Shown here: in pieces, positions 39,829 through 52,889 of the stretch | Numbering within the stretch: the first letter of the stretch is position 1 | Layout of the letters: each line of letters begins with the position of its first letter | Assembly (NCBI GenBank): GCA_003344405.1 | Contig: NOWV01000003.1 | Span: 992,001 to 1,056,000, forward strand | Length of the DNA stretch: 64,000 nt | Origin: Trichoplax sp. H2 | Lineage: Eukaryota > Placozoa > Uniplacotomia > Trichoplacea | Direction of reading: 5' to 3' | Made by a program: the position numbers and the translations under genes | Notes under the pieces: generated by a model | The model's input: the letters and a program-made list of their open reading frames with translations, nothing else | Database searches by the model: none | What the model was told of the DNA's origin: nothing

Positions 39829-42767
39829 TTATTCTTGCATATCGATGACAAGTTCTTCTTCAATTAAATCATCTAAACTACTTTCTAGTTCATTTGCGGG
39901 TTGTTCCACTTTTTCTCCGAAACTATTCATGACGAAATTTAATACAATTGCAAATATTAACTGAATGCCTGTTTGTCATGGACAACACTAGCAAAAATGT
40001 TTCTTACGTATCGCTAAAGGCATCTTGTGACAATCCTATATCAGCGTCAGTTGAAAGGCGAGAGAACTCTCCCTGGAGAGATTTTTTGCGCTCCTTCCCT
40101 TTTTTAAGCTACATAACGTAATTGAAAATATAATAAGCTCAAGTAGGTAAGTTCTTGAAATATATGTGTTATGCATTATTAACTTAAGCTTTCTTACGTG
40201 ATGCCCTTTCTTTACTAAAGAGTATTTTATCATTTTAGAAGACTTAGATGAACTATTTCCTGTAAAGGTAGCCACATTAAATATTATACATCTTCGCCAA
40301 CAAGAACTAAATATAATTCACATAATAATACCAGGTCTTACCGTTCTTTGGGCCTATTCGAATAACCGTTCGGTGACGTTTACAGTAAGAAAACTTTGAT
40401 GACTTACTAACAATTTCCTGACATTGTATTCCCTACAATATTAAATTACTCCTTTATATGATATTGTGTTATGAATCCTTTAATTAAAATTTAACTAAAG
40501 TTGTCTAATGCTAAACACAGAAATTCTTCTAGAGTAATTTAAATTAGCAATGCATTTAATGTTATTTGCTTACATCTGCAACATACGCACATCGAACTAG
40601 CTGTTTATCGCTGGAACTGGCACGACCCTAATAGCATTATTAATAAATTACGTTTAATGTCAATACTTACAGCATAACAAATAGTAATAAATAACAAGAG
40701 TTACAATACCAACCAATTCGAGTATTTAATCTAAGATAATATGATTATTTACAAAGAACATAATACAGTTTCACATTAAACCAGTGAGCAAATCAGCTTT
40801 GGATATAGTAAAAGATTTTATTGACAACTACAGAGTTAATAAATTTAGGTATAGATAATGCAATATTATATTTATACAACTCTGATAGATTCAATCTTAG
40901 AAAATTTGGTAACTGATATAACGATGGCGTATCAGCTATTGAATTTAATGTTAACGCTAATACTTACATTTAATTCCTTAGGGTCATTAGAAGAACTACG
41001 TTGATTCGTCGACTTTTTGCTTAAATGACTTTTCCTTTTCTTCTCTTTGATTGGCCTTGTAGTCGAATGAAATACGGATATTTAGATAGTGAATAAGCAT
41101 AGAAAAGATTTTATATACTCGCACGTTAATATTAAAAGGTTAATCAATATTACTGAATTACTAAACCTGAAAAAAATGCAGACCTGAACTACTGTAGTTT
41201 ACGTAAGTAATTTATCTGTAGCATTCTGTACTCACACATACTTAGATTTAGTGGAGGATCCATCATTAGCGTGCTACATTTTTAAAAGAACAGTTAAGTT
41301 GCAATTCACAAACTCTGCACCATAAATTTCATAAATAATTGCAGACTAAAATTTAATCATATCTGCAACCTACATGCGTCTTTTTCCTCTTTCTTTCAAT
41401 TTCACTTTCATTCGAAGAAGATGCTGTTCCGTCTTCATCTAAACAAAACAAGAGGATAAATATAAAATATGTCTATTACAGATCTAAAATTGAAAGAAAG
41501 CACATAAATACTCTTCAAAAACTGACATAGTTGATTTTATAGTATCACATGTACAACTAAAGCTTATTTAAAAAATTTATTACGTCTTAAATAAAAGTCT
41601 AATTACAAACATGAAATCTTTTTTACCTGACGAAGAAAGCGGTACATTTTCATATTTAAGAAGTCGATCTAGTAAAAAGCTGTTACAAAAAATACCGTCA
41701 TGTTCAAGAGTAATTACCCCATCTCCACTGAGATACATTTACATTTATACAGAAGTATATTACAGTTTGATAGAGCTATTTATTTATTAAGCAATATATT
41801 AAAACACATCAATTCTACATACAGTACTGTACGTAGCTGTATATACTAAGTGTGTAATAAGCAATATACAAGTTTACTAATAATACAAGATATAGAATCA
41901 AAAATGTCTATAGGTGCAGTACTACCACATTTATGTATTTATTGCAGTGTGTACCATGGACCACCATAACTCTAGGTGCTCTAGTGTTCCATGGTAGTAC
42001 TGTACTTACTTCTTATCCATAGAAACACGCAGAATCTTCTTCTGAATTTTGACCAATTCCTCGCGAAAACATTCTTGTTCCTAAATTTCGTTATAAAGAA
42101 AAGCTGCACTATTACAGTAGTGTAAAGAATAGGCGAATAGTTTATGAGTGTTAGAGAAAAAGCATATGTGGTTATATACAGAACAGGCCCTCCGATTATA
42201 ATTATTGTACAGTATTGTCAGTGTATAAATGGCAGTGAACTAAGGCTGCTATACTTTCGGTTAAAGTAGACGCTGTCATCATAACATTTAATCACCATAC
42301 ACTGTACTGTATATAGTTTATGATATACTGTAATTATTATAATTCAAAAGTCATATCATTTGACTTATCCCTTACATAAAGAAGAAATTTCAATTTCCTT
42401 TTCAAGGTTTTGTATCTATGTTTGGACGACGTTTTTGGTAGTACTGTGGGCATAATGTCTTCACTCTTAGTGTCGGCAGCAGCATCTATTTCTAATTCAA
42501 GCATCATAAAAAATAGAATGGTCAAACTTTCGTGTCATATTACTCGCAGTAATACTGGTAATAGCGCGCCTATATTGGATTTAGATTGTCGATTTGGTCA
42601 TGGTTACTGGTACAGACGGTACAGTATTTATACGCATAAATTTAATTCAAAAACTCAATCAATACGAATATAAATAACAAATTGAACGATTGCTATCTTT
42701 GAAACTGTTACTTGAATTCATATCAGTATAAAAAATTACCTTCTGGTTGCTCATTGCTATCCGACAT
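39829..42767 (-). CDS. INO80E: INO80 complex subunit E homologue
   Basis: Metazoan-specific accessory subunit of the INO80 chromatin-remodelling complex, nuclear. Start ATG 42767-42765, stop TAA 39831-39829. Eleven exons: 42740-42767, 42376-42491, 42010-42080, 41627-41679, 41374-41438, 41242-41273, 40968-41055, 40342-40432, 40198-40259, 40008-40108, 39829-39922; 801 nt, 266 aa (human 244). The N-terminal coiled coil is highly conserved: YKTLKRKLKFLLYEQECFRE then ELVKIQKKILRVSMDK and FLLDRLLKYENV, followed by an acidic/Ser patch (SSSDEDGTASSSNESE) and the C-terminal end EEELVIDMQE (human ends DDDLVIDIPE). The middle is low-complexity, basic and not conserved. The 32-nt exon 6 is inferred from phase. 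Head to head with SRF, 1.5 kb apart. Confidence 0.93.
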
Positions 42768-42934
42768 ATTTCAACCTCGAATCGAGCGAGTGCACACTGC
42801 ACCTTGGTACTTGTTAAAATATCGAAATCTTCTACCAAGTATACTTTTTAGCAAATGTCTGCAGACTGCTTAAAGTCCTTGGCTGCAGCATGGCCATTGA
42901 CCACTGACCAGATCTTGGTTCAGACGATATCCTA

Positions 42935-44140
42935 CTATACAGTACTGTAGGTTTTACTGTAGGTTTTTTTCTTTCTTTCCTTCTTGAATCTCTTGTCTGT
43001 GCTCCATACAATACCGTATTCTACAGTACAGTATACTGTAGATGTTATACGTACTGTACTGTAGCGGAGCATATTGTACTGTACTGTACTGTACTGTACA
43101 GTACACTGTACAGTACTATACAGGGTACAGTACAGTAGATATTTCCACTCTACTGTACAGTATAGTACTGTACAGTACTTATGTTACAGTACTGAGTATT
43201 GTGCACTGTACAGTATGGTAACGTGCAGTACTGTACTGTACTGTACAGTACAGTATAGAACATAAAGGTATCGAACCGAACCTTTCTCAGGTCTGCATTA
43301 CGGCCGCTATTTGAGGAGGAATGCAAGCAGAGTGACTGTCCCTAATGTTCGTCACACGACTGTACTGTACAGTGTACAGTGTACAGTATACGTTTATGCG
43401 TACAGTACTTTACACTATACATTACAGTACTGTACTGTACTGTACAGTATCACCGTGTCTGCTGTACTGTACTGTACACTACAGACTCACTAAAATTTTT
43501 AATTTGTAGGGTCTCTACTGAACACTTTTACGTTACCGGACGGCCAGTCACAGGTTAACTACTGAATATTGTACTAACAGTGCACTACAGTACAGCAATA
43601 TAGTGTACTGTACTGTACACTGTACAGTACGTAAATACTGTACTGTACAGTACCGTGGCATAGCTGCAGAAGCAGTCCGCAATTTTAGCACAACATTTAA
43701 AGATTGCTAGCTATTCAATTTTCGCTTGTATTACTTACAGATCTGCATCGATCAGCAGCATTCAAAATAGTAGTAACTAAAGTTGATATTGGATACTACT
43801 ACAGGAGAACNNNNNNNNNNNNNNNNNNNNACTGTACAGTACAGTATAGAACATAAAGGTATCGAACCGAACCTTTCTCAGGTCTGCATTGCGGCCGCTA
43901 TTTGAGGAGGAATGCAAGCAGAGTGACTGTCCCTAATGTTCGTCACACGACTGTACTGTACAGTGTACAGTATACGTTTATGCGTACGGTACTGTACTGT
44001 ACTTTACACTATACTGTACTGTATAGTACTGTACTGTACACTGTACAGTATCACCGTGTCTGCTGTACTGTACTGTACTGTACTGTACAGTACTGTACGT
44101 AAATACTTGGAACCGACTATACTGTACACTGTACAGTACC
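42935..44140. repeat. TGTAC/GTACA palindrome arrays (INO80E/SRF)
   Basis: Patches at 42935-43260, 43360-43475, 43565-43660 and 43831-44140. The run 43074-43103 is a nearly pure TGTAC tandem that then flips to GTACA. The patches after 43831 are a second version of those before the gap, with different repeat lengths. Confidence 0.9.
43811..43830. other. Assembly gap (20 N) with duplicated flanks
   Basis: 43240-43810 before the gap matches 43831-44296 after it, including unique sequence such as ATTTGAGGAGGAATGCAAGC. The two versions differ by about 100 bases, mostly array length. Confidence 0.9.
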
Positions 44141-44303
44141 GTGGCATAGCTGCAGAAGCAGTCCGCAATTTTAGCACAACATTTAAAGATTGCTAGCTAT
44201 TCAATTTTTGCTTGTATTACTTACAGATCTGCATCGATCAGCAGCATTCAAAATAGTAGTAACTAAAGTTGATATTGGATACTACTACAGGAGAACAACC
44301 AAA

Positions 44304-46431
44304 ATGACTAAGTCGAACGAAAAGAAAAGAGCTGGCAGTGGATATTCTGATAAGAGATCTAATAAGAAACCAGCACAGGACAACCTACGCAGTACCGATG
44401 AACGAAATCATTCATCTCGTCGACAAGAATCAAATCAAAACACCGCAGAAACAAATAGAACTGAAATACCCCTCGATAGTGATAGTGAATCTGCTACCCC
44501 ACTGTCGGTCGATATGGCAGCTGAAGTTAGTGAGGATAAAGCCCTATTAAAGAAAACTCGAGGTAGACAAAAAATTGATATAAAATTTATTCAAGATAAA
44601 AATAAAAGATTTACAACATTCAGTAAGAGGAAAGGTGGTATCATGAAAAAGGTATGTACAATATACGCGCATAGGTGTCTGCGTTGCATCCTAGCTACAG
44701 CTGAATTTTATGCCTATTTTAAATTCTTATTTGCAATTTATGATTGTAATATATTCTTATCGTAATATTATTGCTGTGTGGTGTCAGTGGTAGTGTTCCG
44801 AAAAACAAATAAGCTCAATATTCACAAATTCTATTTAATCGAATGTACTCTACCTACAGTAAATGGTTGATACTACTATATCCATCTACATGTTCGACAA
44901 GACTATAAATTAAGCATAGCTTGCAAGTTCATAAAATACCCTTACGTATAATTGCACTGTAGGATAATAATATAATTCCAATCAGAAAAACGAATTTTAT
45001 TAGTAGACATACAGTATATCGTATTGTACAAACACCTTCAGGATTATTTTGGCCATGTTGTGAAATATTATCCAAGAGCCTGTCGCTATTCACAGAACGA
45101 AATTGTATTGTTGTAAAATTACATTCTTTATTTTGTTGTAATAGAGCCATCGTATTGTAGTTACTTTAATCTATAACCAACCACATTGACAAAAATAGAA
45201 ATGCAATAATGTTAATAATGAGCTAATAATTCCTAAAACAATAATAATTCACATCAATGTTATGCATTCGGTAATTATAACTCAAGCTAATATGAAACTG
45301 AAGTAAATACTGACTCTAAGCCAATCTGTCATGCTATACACTTTGCAACAATTTATTAAATTTCATTCAGCATATGCAGTATAATATTTAAAAATACTAC
45401 TCTTTAAGATATCCTAAAATCAAAGTTTTATTATTCGATATTACGTATTACTGTACTATTCATATCTCTCAGCAATACTAAATGATAAGAAATAAATTTG
45501 TAATATTGGTTAGGCTTTCGAATTGTGTACTCTCACTGGAACTGAAATAATGGTATTGGTAGCGTCCGAAACTGGTCACGTATATACTTTTGCAACTCCT
45601 AGATTACAGCCTATTGTGACCACTGAAGCTGGTAAAAATTTGATTCAGACGTGTCTTCAGTCTGAATGCGTCCTTGATCCTAGTATGGCACAGCGTATGA
45701 ACCAAGACGGATTCCAAGAACCTGATATAAATTTCGAACTCGGAGAAAGGGTATTTTGTTAGCATATGTAGATAACTTTACGTTGGTGACTTACTATATG
45801 AATATGTAGTATTACAAAGCTTTAGCTTTCATTAAATATTCATCAATACTAAATGAAAATATCCCAATTTTTGGTTATATTGTTGTCCAAATTTAGAACT
45901 TGCAATTTACCGCAGGTCTGGCCTCGAATATTTACCAAGATTCCGGACAAAGGAATCATTCAAATGCAAATCAAGAATTCTGTCGTACATTGTATCCCCG
46001 CGAATTTAGACCGAATATATTAACTTCAAATTCTTATAATATTGTTAACCGTGGCCCTTCGGGATCAGGTACACAACAAGGCAGTTCCAAAGAATGGGAA
46101 GAGGTAATACATTAAAATAATTAGTATTTCTGAATAATGTTCTAACTTGATTGAATTTTATCAATTTTCCTAGCAACAACTATCTTATAGACATGTGCGA
46201 CAAGATCCTGCTGAAGGCAGAACATGCTCGCAATCTGGAACATCAGCATCACAAATGCCAACTGTAACTACTATCTCTACTGGAAATCGTTCTACTACAG
46301 CTAGAGACCTACGATACAATCAAACACACTTAATTCCGCGAGAAAACGAAGAGGCCGGTTATTGGGTAGCAAATAATCCATCTCATGCAGCTACGGAAAA
46401 TGAAAACAGCAACGAAAAAAACGCGTCGTGA
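44304..46431 (+). CDS. SRF: Serum response factor (SRF-type MADS)
   Basis: Nuclear DNA-binding factor for CArG boxes, working with myocardin/MRTF and Ets partners on actin and immediate-early genes. Four exons: 44304-44651, 45514-45750, 45897-46103, 46174-46431; 1050 nt, 349 aa. MADS domain at about residues 95-150 spans the exon 1/2 junction: KKTRGRQKIDIKFIQDK, RFTTFSKRKGGIMKK | AFELCTLTGTEIMVLV. It is followed by the SRF-specific SAM extension ASETGHVYTFATPRLQPIV and GKNLIQTCLQ, which separates it from MEF2. The Ser/Asn-rich C-terminus is not conserved. Start is the first in-frame ATG. For intron 2 a second donor/acceptor pair (after 45757, before 45914) also keeps frame, dropping a short NLQFTAG segment. 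A likely poly(A) signal AATAAA is at 46530-46535. Confidence 0.95.
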
Positions 46432-46986
46432 CAAGTTCAAATATACAAACCCTTCGTACTTTTTATTATGTATATCAAAATTTTTTAATCATAGAAATGA
46501 ACAAATTTTTTTACATAAACTGTAAGTAGAATAAAGTGGAAAACATGTATTAAAAAATCAGTTCATTTCCATCACTATTGATATCACCTGCAAACATTGT
46601 GTTATAATGACTAATATCATAACATTTTCCTAATAGTTTTGCACTTTACATGCCCTAGTAGAGTATTATTACAAATTATAATCTAAACTGAACAATCTAC
46701 ATCGCTATGATTGGATGATAGATAATGCGTAAACTGAAGAATCTAAAAAATATAGTCTATTTTTTATCATTCAATCAGGATTATGTATAATATGTAAGTG
46801 TTAATTCTTTCTTTATCATAGAATACTAGTATGGTAAACAATTACAGTTGTACTTACTGTAAATCTGATTGAAATATTATAATGCTCTTCAATATGATAA
46901 TGAAAAGTATGCACTTAGATATCATATTGAAGAACTACAACGATATTACCTATACGGAATGTTTATATAATTAATGTATTACTTTT
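46432..46986. other. Tail-to-tail spacer between the two SRF-type genes
   Basis: 555 bases between opposing stop codons. AATAAA at 46530-46535 can serve the plus-strand SRF. No other gene and no palindrome array. Confidence 0.6.
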
Positions 46987-48794
46987 TCAGCATTTACGAT
47001 CGCTACTATCACTATAGTCGTCACTATCATCCGTAGTGTTACTATTGTCATCGCATTTAAATGCCATCCTTTGGCGATCGCTTTGCGAATCTGATTGATA
47101 ATGATATTCACTTTGTGGATCACCCGGATAACCTCGCTGCAAGACAGGATAATTTGGCTTCAGTAACGGATCATTAGGTCCATAATGATAAGGATGCCTA
47201 AGAGCACCACTATCACGCCTCATTGTTGCGTTTTCTGCTATATAGCGCATATGCGGTTGTAAATTACTACCTTGACTGCTCATATTATTACCAATAATGC
47301 CTGATGAATGAATATTTACTGGATTGGATGGGTTATTACCTCTATAAACGATACCTGGATTATGCGCTTTGATCAAAGTACCATTTGACACATTCCCAAG
47401 ATGTCGCATCTTAGCTGATGTTGTACTTCCACGAATATTGAAGCTCTCGTTGTTAATAGGCGATGTTTCAGTTTTAATTGTATGTGGAATTACATGTTGT
47501 ACTGCAGATGGATGGATTTGACGCTTAATCTGAGATGAATTACGGGATGGATCAAATTGTACAGACTGAGGCACTGCTAATTTGGCAGTTTTAGCAGATC
47601 TTTTCCTGGGCAGCCTTCCTATAGTTTGATCCATTATTCCATTGTTCTTTTTCAACCTCTGTAATAGTGATAAAAACAATTTCGATTTGAAATTTCTAAA
47701 TAATAAAAAAGTTTTTAATCCTTATACATTTCTTCCTTTAATAATAAATAGCATTCATGTAATTGCAAATATAACATGATGCAATATACTATACAGTCGA
47801 TAGTTTATGCTTCCCCCATCACAATAGTACAATTTGCTCAATTTCATCGACTTACGTAATCTGCAATAGCCATCCCAATATCTTTTTCATGGTATCCCTC
47901 AGGTCTCATTCGTTCAGGAGAAACAACGCCACAATTGGATATCATACATTGAAGAATCAAATTCCGTCCCTCCTCCATACGCAGCATGGATTGAAAGTTG
48001 CGGGTACTATAGGTATAAACATTGCTTGTGGTTGGGACTAATATCACAAGTGCTTGACAGTCCGTTAGCGTGCAAATTTCATCTACCTAAACATAAGCAA
48101 AAAATTTACAGCAAGTTGAGTAATTCATACAAAATCGTATACCAGCACACGCCTAAAAGGTAGTCCTATCTAATTAGTAAGGTTCCTAAAATTTCTGTAT
48201 GGGCATAATTACAAAATAATATAGGAAATTACTTCTTCATACCTTTTTCAAGAGCCCCTTCTTCCTTTTGCTAAATGTAGTATTTCTTTTATCTTTTCGC
48301 TCGATAAGACAGATAGGGATCTTTTGGCGACCTCGACTCCTTTTCTTAGACATATCATGTGCTGTTTCTCCTTTAATAGTTAAAGCATTAATATAATTGA
48401 AAATCTGATGTAATTTTGTCTATTATTGGCAGAGAAAAATAATATCGACTGTCCTTATTCCCTTACTGTTTTCTTGTGGCATTGAAGAAGGAGAAACTAA
48501 TGACGATTGTGGTAGTGACGCACTTGCTATAGCTGTATGATCACTTGGACATTGTGGGTTAGAACTGCTATTGCTACCATTGAGTCCACTATCGTTTGTT
48601 GAAGACGGAATGCCATTGCTTTCCTTATTCTCGCTTAGTGTATCTCTTGTCCTACGCTGATTCATCCTTATGCTACCAATATGAGATTGTTGGTTATGAG
48701 AAAAGATCGGAGGTAAAGAATTTGTATTTGAAATAGTTGACGTTCTTTGATCAATTTGGCTGTCGTTAGCGGAATTTGTCGGCGTCACATTCAT
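46987..48794 (-). CDS. Divergent SRF-like MADS-box paralogue
   Basis: Four exons: 48467-48794, 48243-48370, 47856-48086, 46987-47658; 1359 nt, 452 aa. The MADS domain starts late, at about residue 120: KKRSRGRQKIPICLIERKDK, RNTTFSKRKKGLLKK | VDEICTLTDCQALVILV. An SRF-type extension follows: PTTSNVYTYSTRNFQSML and GRNLILQCM. The intron between KK and the next residue is in the same place as in the neighbouring SRF, supporting descent by inverted local duplication. It keeps the DNA-contact basic residues (RGRQKI, TFSKRK) but has lost SRF's ASETGHV signature. The N-terminus is Ser/Asn-rich; the C-terminus is long, Asn/Pro/His-rich, with an acidic DDSDDYSDSSDRKC end. Whether it binds CArG boxes or pairs with SRF cannot be told from sequence. 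Confidence 0.9.
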
Positions 48795-51700
48795 AACGCT
48801 TCTATCTAGGACGATTTTTTGGAAGCTGACCCTTTAAAATCCTTGTATGTAATCGTTCAAGCTTTAAAACAAGAAATAGCAACAATATTTATTGGTCATG
48901 ACGACAAAAGTCAGTAGGGACAAGTTATATTTGTGACTTACCTCAATTAGATTGAATCCTTCTCCAAAAGACGAACTTTTTTGTGAAACTATTCAAACAA
49001 TTCACCCTCTACTAATAAACTACGTGAGCGCATTAGGTTTATATTGACTACGATAGCGGCCGTGACGTCCACCAGCAAAAACTCGTGATATCACTTCGAT
49101 CCATAAAAGTAAGCCTAATTACACAAAATAATCAAATAAGCAAAAACGAATTCTTATATATTATCATATATGGAACTTTAATAAGGAAATATTTTTCTTC
49201 AATTTATCCGTTGAAATCAACAATTAATGATGAGTGATGAAGAAAGCTATACTAGATAAGGAAGATGAGAATTAAACAATAAAATATAAATATGGAAAAG
49301 CAAAATAACCATTAATATAAAAATGGCCGTAATACTTGTGCTATAGTACTAACTTGGCAACGTGAGTATCAACTAACTTTTAAAAATGTCACAGAGAAAA
49401 TAGCCAATCCATATTTGGTTATAGTTTGCTGTATTCAGGAGTTATCCGATCTCTTATTATTGCTACACATGATCAATTTGCTTTTCTAGCTTTACTTCAA
49501 ATCTCTGGTTTAAGGGTAATTTACACATTGTACTATACAGTAGAAATGATGTAGAAATGTGTTAGGTGATCGAATCTACATACTGCATGCAGGTAATTAT
49601 TACCATACAAGAAGTGCAATCAACTATGTTAAGGTACAGATGATCAACATAAGAAAGTTTAAATTTTACAAATGATATCAACGACTGTATACATTAACTA
49701 TCATTTCTTCGATCACAATACCTTACAGCAGAACATCACAAAGTTTACCTCAGAGGCGTAGAGACCGTCATTGGTAAATATCTTGAAAAATTCATCTTGA
49801 CAAAATTGATATTGATCTAAAAGTAAATACAGTAGGCCTAAAATAGGTTCATAATATTTACACTCTAGATTATTGTACATAGTAATCTACAATGTGTTTT
49901 CTTCGGGATCGCCTTAATTCCTAGTTTTGCGCCATAAGCATTTCATTGAAACAGCCAACGTAGAATCACTTACAATATTTCTTTGACTATCACTTGAGGC
50001 CACTAGCCAAATGCTTTACCTTGCGATAGTAATATCAATTTGATGCATATTGGCGTACGAGTGAAACTAATTTTTGTGCACATTCGTGTACGTGTAAAAG
50101 AAAATTTGTATAAATAATCCATCTCATGATTAAGATTTCCTACTAGTATCTTGAACGAAGTAACCTGAACGGAACAATTCGAAAATAACGCGCTGAAAGT
50201 ACAGAAGATACGCTCCTCCTCACCGCTTCCACAGCCGTCTATGCTAGTATAGAATCTCTAGGCCATTTCTAAAATTCCAAAAAGTTACAATAGTACTGTA
50301 ACTTATGTAATTTCACTATTATCCTCTCTTTCATTGTTCATTTATTCCATCACAGAATACGATTAGATGTTATGTTCATATTATCCGTAAATTCAACGAT
50401 TTTTATAATAAAGTATCAACTTATAACATTGATTCCTCTGCTTGCATTATCTTCTCTTCTAACCACCCATATACTCGATCATGCACTACCCGTGAATTTT
50501 TATACTCAAACTAAACGCAATTTTAACAATATCAACTTACCAAAATATCGACCATATAATATTTTTTGCAAAGATAGATTGTAATTGCACCTCCGTCTTC
50601 TCTTTTAATCAGTTATTTACTCAATCATGAATACGCTAAAATTTTATACTTGCATTGAATGCAAATTAACCTCCTTATAAAATGAAGCTTCAAGTCAGTA
50701 TGATGCAGCCTAAACGAGCAACATAGGTGATTTTTATTAAGACTTTGAAAAATAATTTTTTAAAATAGTTTAAGTTGCTGTTGCTCTTGCTATTTATTAA
50801 AATTCGTTTGCATCAATCTAATATTGCTATTATACTGTAAGTGTTAAAAAGAATTAAATCAATTTCTGAGCTAAATTCAAATGTTTCAACTGTCTGCGTG
50901 GCTGGTTTATTCTGTTGGACAATTTTCGGCATTGCATAGTGAGATTTCGTAAATGCTATATTATAATATTATAATTATCAGTTTATCTCCCATATCCCTG
51001 TGATTTTGTTCATAGCAACGATACCGCAATGCTAACTATGACATTTAAAGTTTTAATGAAGAATTTTCGATATGATATAATTCAATTAATTGCCCAAGTC
51101 TTCTTTATTGTGTGGTGTGCTAACTAATACATAAGCTGTACTTTATATTTGTTATCGTAAGTTTTTGCTTTGGATAGGTATGTGTCTCCAGAATTTAAAA
51201 ATGAGAAGATTATTTAACCTATGAAAAGATAATACGAATTACGCAATCATCAAATCAGAGATCATCATATTTTATAAACTACGCACAAGTAACAATGTTT
51301 GCACACTGATAATTAAGTAACAAAGAAATAAGAACGATTAAAATCATTATCTTGAGAATTTCATTGAATTAAATTTCTTAAACATTTTTAATATTTGGGG
51401 AACAAGAAGAAAAATCTTTTCACTTCCTAAAATCCCATGATTAAATGCTTGAAAGAATATCTCTTTAAATTGGGATTAATATGTGAGAAAAAGTTCACCC
51501 GTTCATCATAATGATTAGGAATAAATTGGTTTATCGGATTAATGTGATTTAATGAATCACGAAGATCGTTAAAAGCTAACCCTTTACTCCTGATGACAAA
51601 ATAATTGAAAATACCAAAGGATTCGAGAGATTGTTAAGCTTAGAGCTAAAAAATAATCAAGTATTCTGAATAATATAGATATAAACTTGGTCTGTTCTTT

Positions 51701-52889
51701 TAAGTAGTTCTTCTTTCTCTGTTTTGTAGCGGTGTCTTAATTTCTATTGTGTCTGCTCAAATTAATGAAATCATATATTTTTATAGTAACTAAGTACATT
51801 TCGTACGTTATCTGATCGTACTATCAAATATAATGCAGGATGTAATTAGTATATTTCCAAGGTTTAATAACGGTCTAGTCCTTATAGAATTCACCAGCAT
51901 AATTTAAAATGAGGTCAATAAATACATATTTTTTCCTCGATTTATTAATAAGACGGATTTAAGTTAGTCTCTTTCTTTGTCTTTATTGCGATTATAGACT
52001 ACTTTTACGCAGTTGTAACATGCGAGTAAACTATAATTTTTTATGAAGTACTTGAAAAAATAATTCGATGATATTCCTTGGGATGAAAGAAAGGGAAGAT
52101 TAAAAATGCTTTGTTCGGGTATGTTCGTGTATAACGTGAAGTCGATTTAATTTACGAGAATACTTCAGTTTATGTAAAACAGCGAAGAAATCTTCCATGA
52201 ATTCGAACCATGAGAAATTACCGTTTAAAGATATTCTTGGTTAAATTATAATCAGCGCAGGAAAATTTTTATATTTCAGTATAAACGATAGTTTTATTTA
52301 TCAATTATTGACAATACCCATTTATGCATCTCAAATTGTTCGCATCAAATATGTAAAAATTCTTATATATGGGTGAGTACAACGAATATTCCCAAATTTC
52401 GTAATAATTGACAAATTGAATCAATTTTCATTTTACGAATGTAAAAGAGCTATTTGAAACATATATAAGAAAGCATTATCGGACAATAACAGATTAAGTT
52501 CAGTATTACAATTTATCTCATCCTATTAAGAACATTAATGACGTAATCTAAATTAAATATGCTTGAATAAGGTGTAAAATCTTTTTATTATTGAATCACT
52601 ATTATACAAAGATATAGAATTAGTCCTGACGTGATAAGAAAATGCTGTCCGATTTGTATAATCACAGCGTCATCAATGAAATACCAGAATAACAATTGTG
52701 AATTCTTCGAAAGATTCTTAATACATATAAGATTTATGAATAGTGATGTCAACTGATAAACTAATTAATCCTGAGATAACGTATAAAAAATTTACGCTCC
52801 CCACGACAAGCAACCGAATCTTTGTCTTTGCATTAAATATATACGTTATATACATATACATGAATATATATTATCAGCATATATTATCA
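48795..52889. other. 4 kb region without a recognised gene
   Basis: Upstream of the SRF-like paralogue and downstream of SYVN1. AT-rich, no exon chain or known domain found on either strand, and, unlike the other 5' flanks, no TGTAC/GTACA array. The one open frame worth listing is 50372-50584 (+). Confidence 0.5.
50372..50584 (+). CDS. Small ORF with signal-peptide-like start (doubtful)
   Basis: Seventy codons from an ATG. The N-terminal half is strongly hydrophobic (LITLIPLLALSSLLTTH) and could act as a signal peptide. The rest is a 30-residue polar tail with a dibasic KR and one Cys (YNIFCKDRL end). This would fit a small secreted peptide. There is no homologue I recognise, AT-rich DNA makes hydrophobic frames by chance, and nothing shows it is transcribed. 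Confidence 0.15.
   Translation: MFILSVNSTIFIIKYQLITLIPLLALSSLLTTHILDHALPVNFYTQTKRNFNNINLPKYRPYNIFCKDRL

Larger units (their letters stand above)
42768..44303. promoter_or_regulatory. Divergent promoter region INO80E / SRF
   Basis: 1.5 kb between opposite start codons, including a gap and duplicated flanks; the real length is probably about 1 kb. Contains the palindrome array. TTACTTACAG before 44227 looks like a splice acceptor, so SRF may have a spliced 5' UTR. No coding exon assigned here. Confidence 0.55.

Noticed and set aside
41952-41996. TACCATGGA/TCCATGGTA inverted repeat in an INO80E intron
   Set aside because: Only 9 bp, with a CCATGG palindrome inside each arm; short enough to be chance.
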